The notes under the pieces: model-generated
Databases searched by the model: none
The model's input: the letters and a program-made list of their open reading frames with translations, nothing else
What the model was told of the DNA's origin: nothing
Program-made: the position numbers and the translations under genes
NCBI RefSeq assembly: GCF_049319665.1
Contig: NZ_JBMOUD010000001.1
Coordinates: forward strand, 124,001 to 188,000
Direction: 5' to 3'
DNA length: 64,000 bases
DNA from: JBMOUD01 sp049319665
GTDB taxonomy: Bacteria > Pseudomonadota > Gammaproteobacteria > Enterobacterales > Enterobacteriaceae
Part shown: positions 63,834-64,000 of the stretch, piece by piece
How positions within the stretch are numbered: position 1 is the stretch's first letter
Layout: every line of letters starts with the position of its first letter

Positions 63834-64000
63834 ATGACCGTAACCACCGATCCCACGTTGAGTTCGTCCAAGCAGGACGCTGCTAGCGTTGCTGCAGCTG
63901 ATAACGTAATGGGACGCTATAAACACATTTTACGTCGTCGCCTGACCATCATGTTAGTGCTGGTTATTGCTATCTTTGGTTCACTGTTGGTGGATTTCAC
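63834..64000 (+). CDS. Probable iron-siderophore ABC transporter permease (3'-truncated by window edge)
   Basis: Only 55 codons are visible. The protein starts MTVTTDPTLSSSKQDAASV, then has the basic stretch RYKHILRRRLTIM and a first membrane helix LVLVIAIFGSLLVDFT. This layout fits FecCD-type permeases. A Fur-like box upstream supports an iron-uptake role. In E. coli the Fur-regulated gene cirA lies at this place after lysP. The identity is tentative. Confidence 0.55.
   Translation, partial: MTVTTDPTLSSSKQDAASVAAADNVMGRYKHILRRRLTIMLVLVIAIFGSLLVDF

Overview
The window reads as chromosome from a Yersinia-like member of the Enterobacterales. This rests on a moderate GC content, a gene order that follows the Escherichia coli yej-yei segment (yejM-yejL-yejK-rplY-radD-rsuA-bcr, then yejG, yejA, mepS, lpxT, yeiR, yeiP, yeiW, fruBKA, nfo, yeiH, yeiE, lysP), proteins close to E. 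coli orthologues, and several ERIC-like intergenic repeats of the kind common in Yersinia. The genus is an inference; no rRNA gene is present to fix it.

Layout. (1) 1-21.2 kb: the 3' part of a giant BapA/LapA-like repeat adhesin, cut by the left edge, followed by its type I secretion system (TolC-like outer-membrane protein, ABC transporter, HlyD-like adaptor). (2) 21.2-25.4 kb: a zinc alcohol dehydrogenase, a GXWXG/DUF4334 protein and a Sel1-repeat protein, all on the minus strand. (3) 25.4-28.1 kb: the porin ompC with the divergent antisense sRNA micF, a candidate marbox over the micF -35 region, a MarA/SoxS-type regulator convergent with ompC, and two tiny predicted membrane proteins. (4) 28.2-33 kb: a second FtsI-type penicillin-binding protein, a DinI-family gene behind a LexA-like box, yqaE, a class A acid phosphatase and a WaaE-like glycosyltransferase. 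(5) 33.6-41.7 kb: tRNA-Pro(GGG) and the conserved yejM-yejL / yejK / rplY / radD / rsuA-bcr block. (6) 41.8-46.5 kb: a sugar-acid type cluster (MFS symporter, LacI-family regulator, gluconate 5-dehydrogenase-like and second SDR) lying between bcr and yejG. (7) 46.5-54.5 kb: yejG, an orphan yejA with no yejBEF, mepS, lpxT, yeiR, a miniature pilin-like protein, yeiP and yeiW. (8) 54.5-63.5 kb: the Cra-controlled fructose PTS operon fruBKA, nfo, yeiH, yeiE with an unusual upstream ORF, and lysP. (9) The right edge cuts the start of a probable Fur-regulated iron-siderophore permease.

How the genes work together. Several modules concern the envelope: surface adhesion and its exporter, porin control by OmpR, micF and a MarA-like factor, peptidoglycan synthesis and hydrolysis (FtsI-like protein, MepS), and lipid A/LPS modification or control (LpxT, YejM, a core-type glycosyltransferase). 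Carbon uptake modules (fructose PTS; sugar-acid cluster) carry recognisable Cra, CRP-like and GntR-like sites. The least explained items are the nested repeat architecture of the adhesin, the pair of tiny membrane proteins at 27.9-28.1 kb, the SSD variant of the SxN motif in the FtsI-like protein, the mini-pilin, and the short ORF with a sequestered Shine-Dalgarno in front of yeiE.
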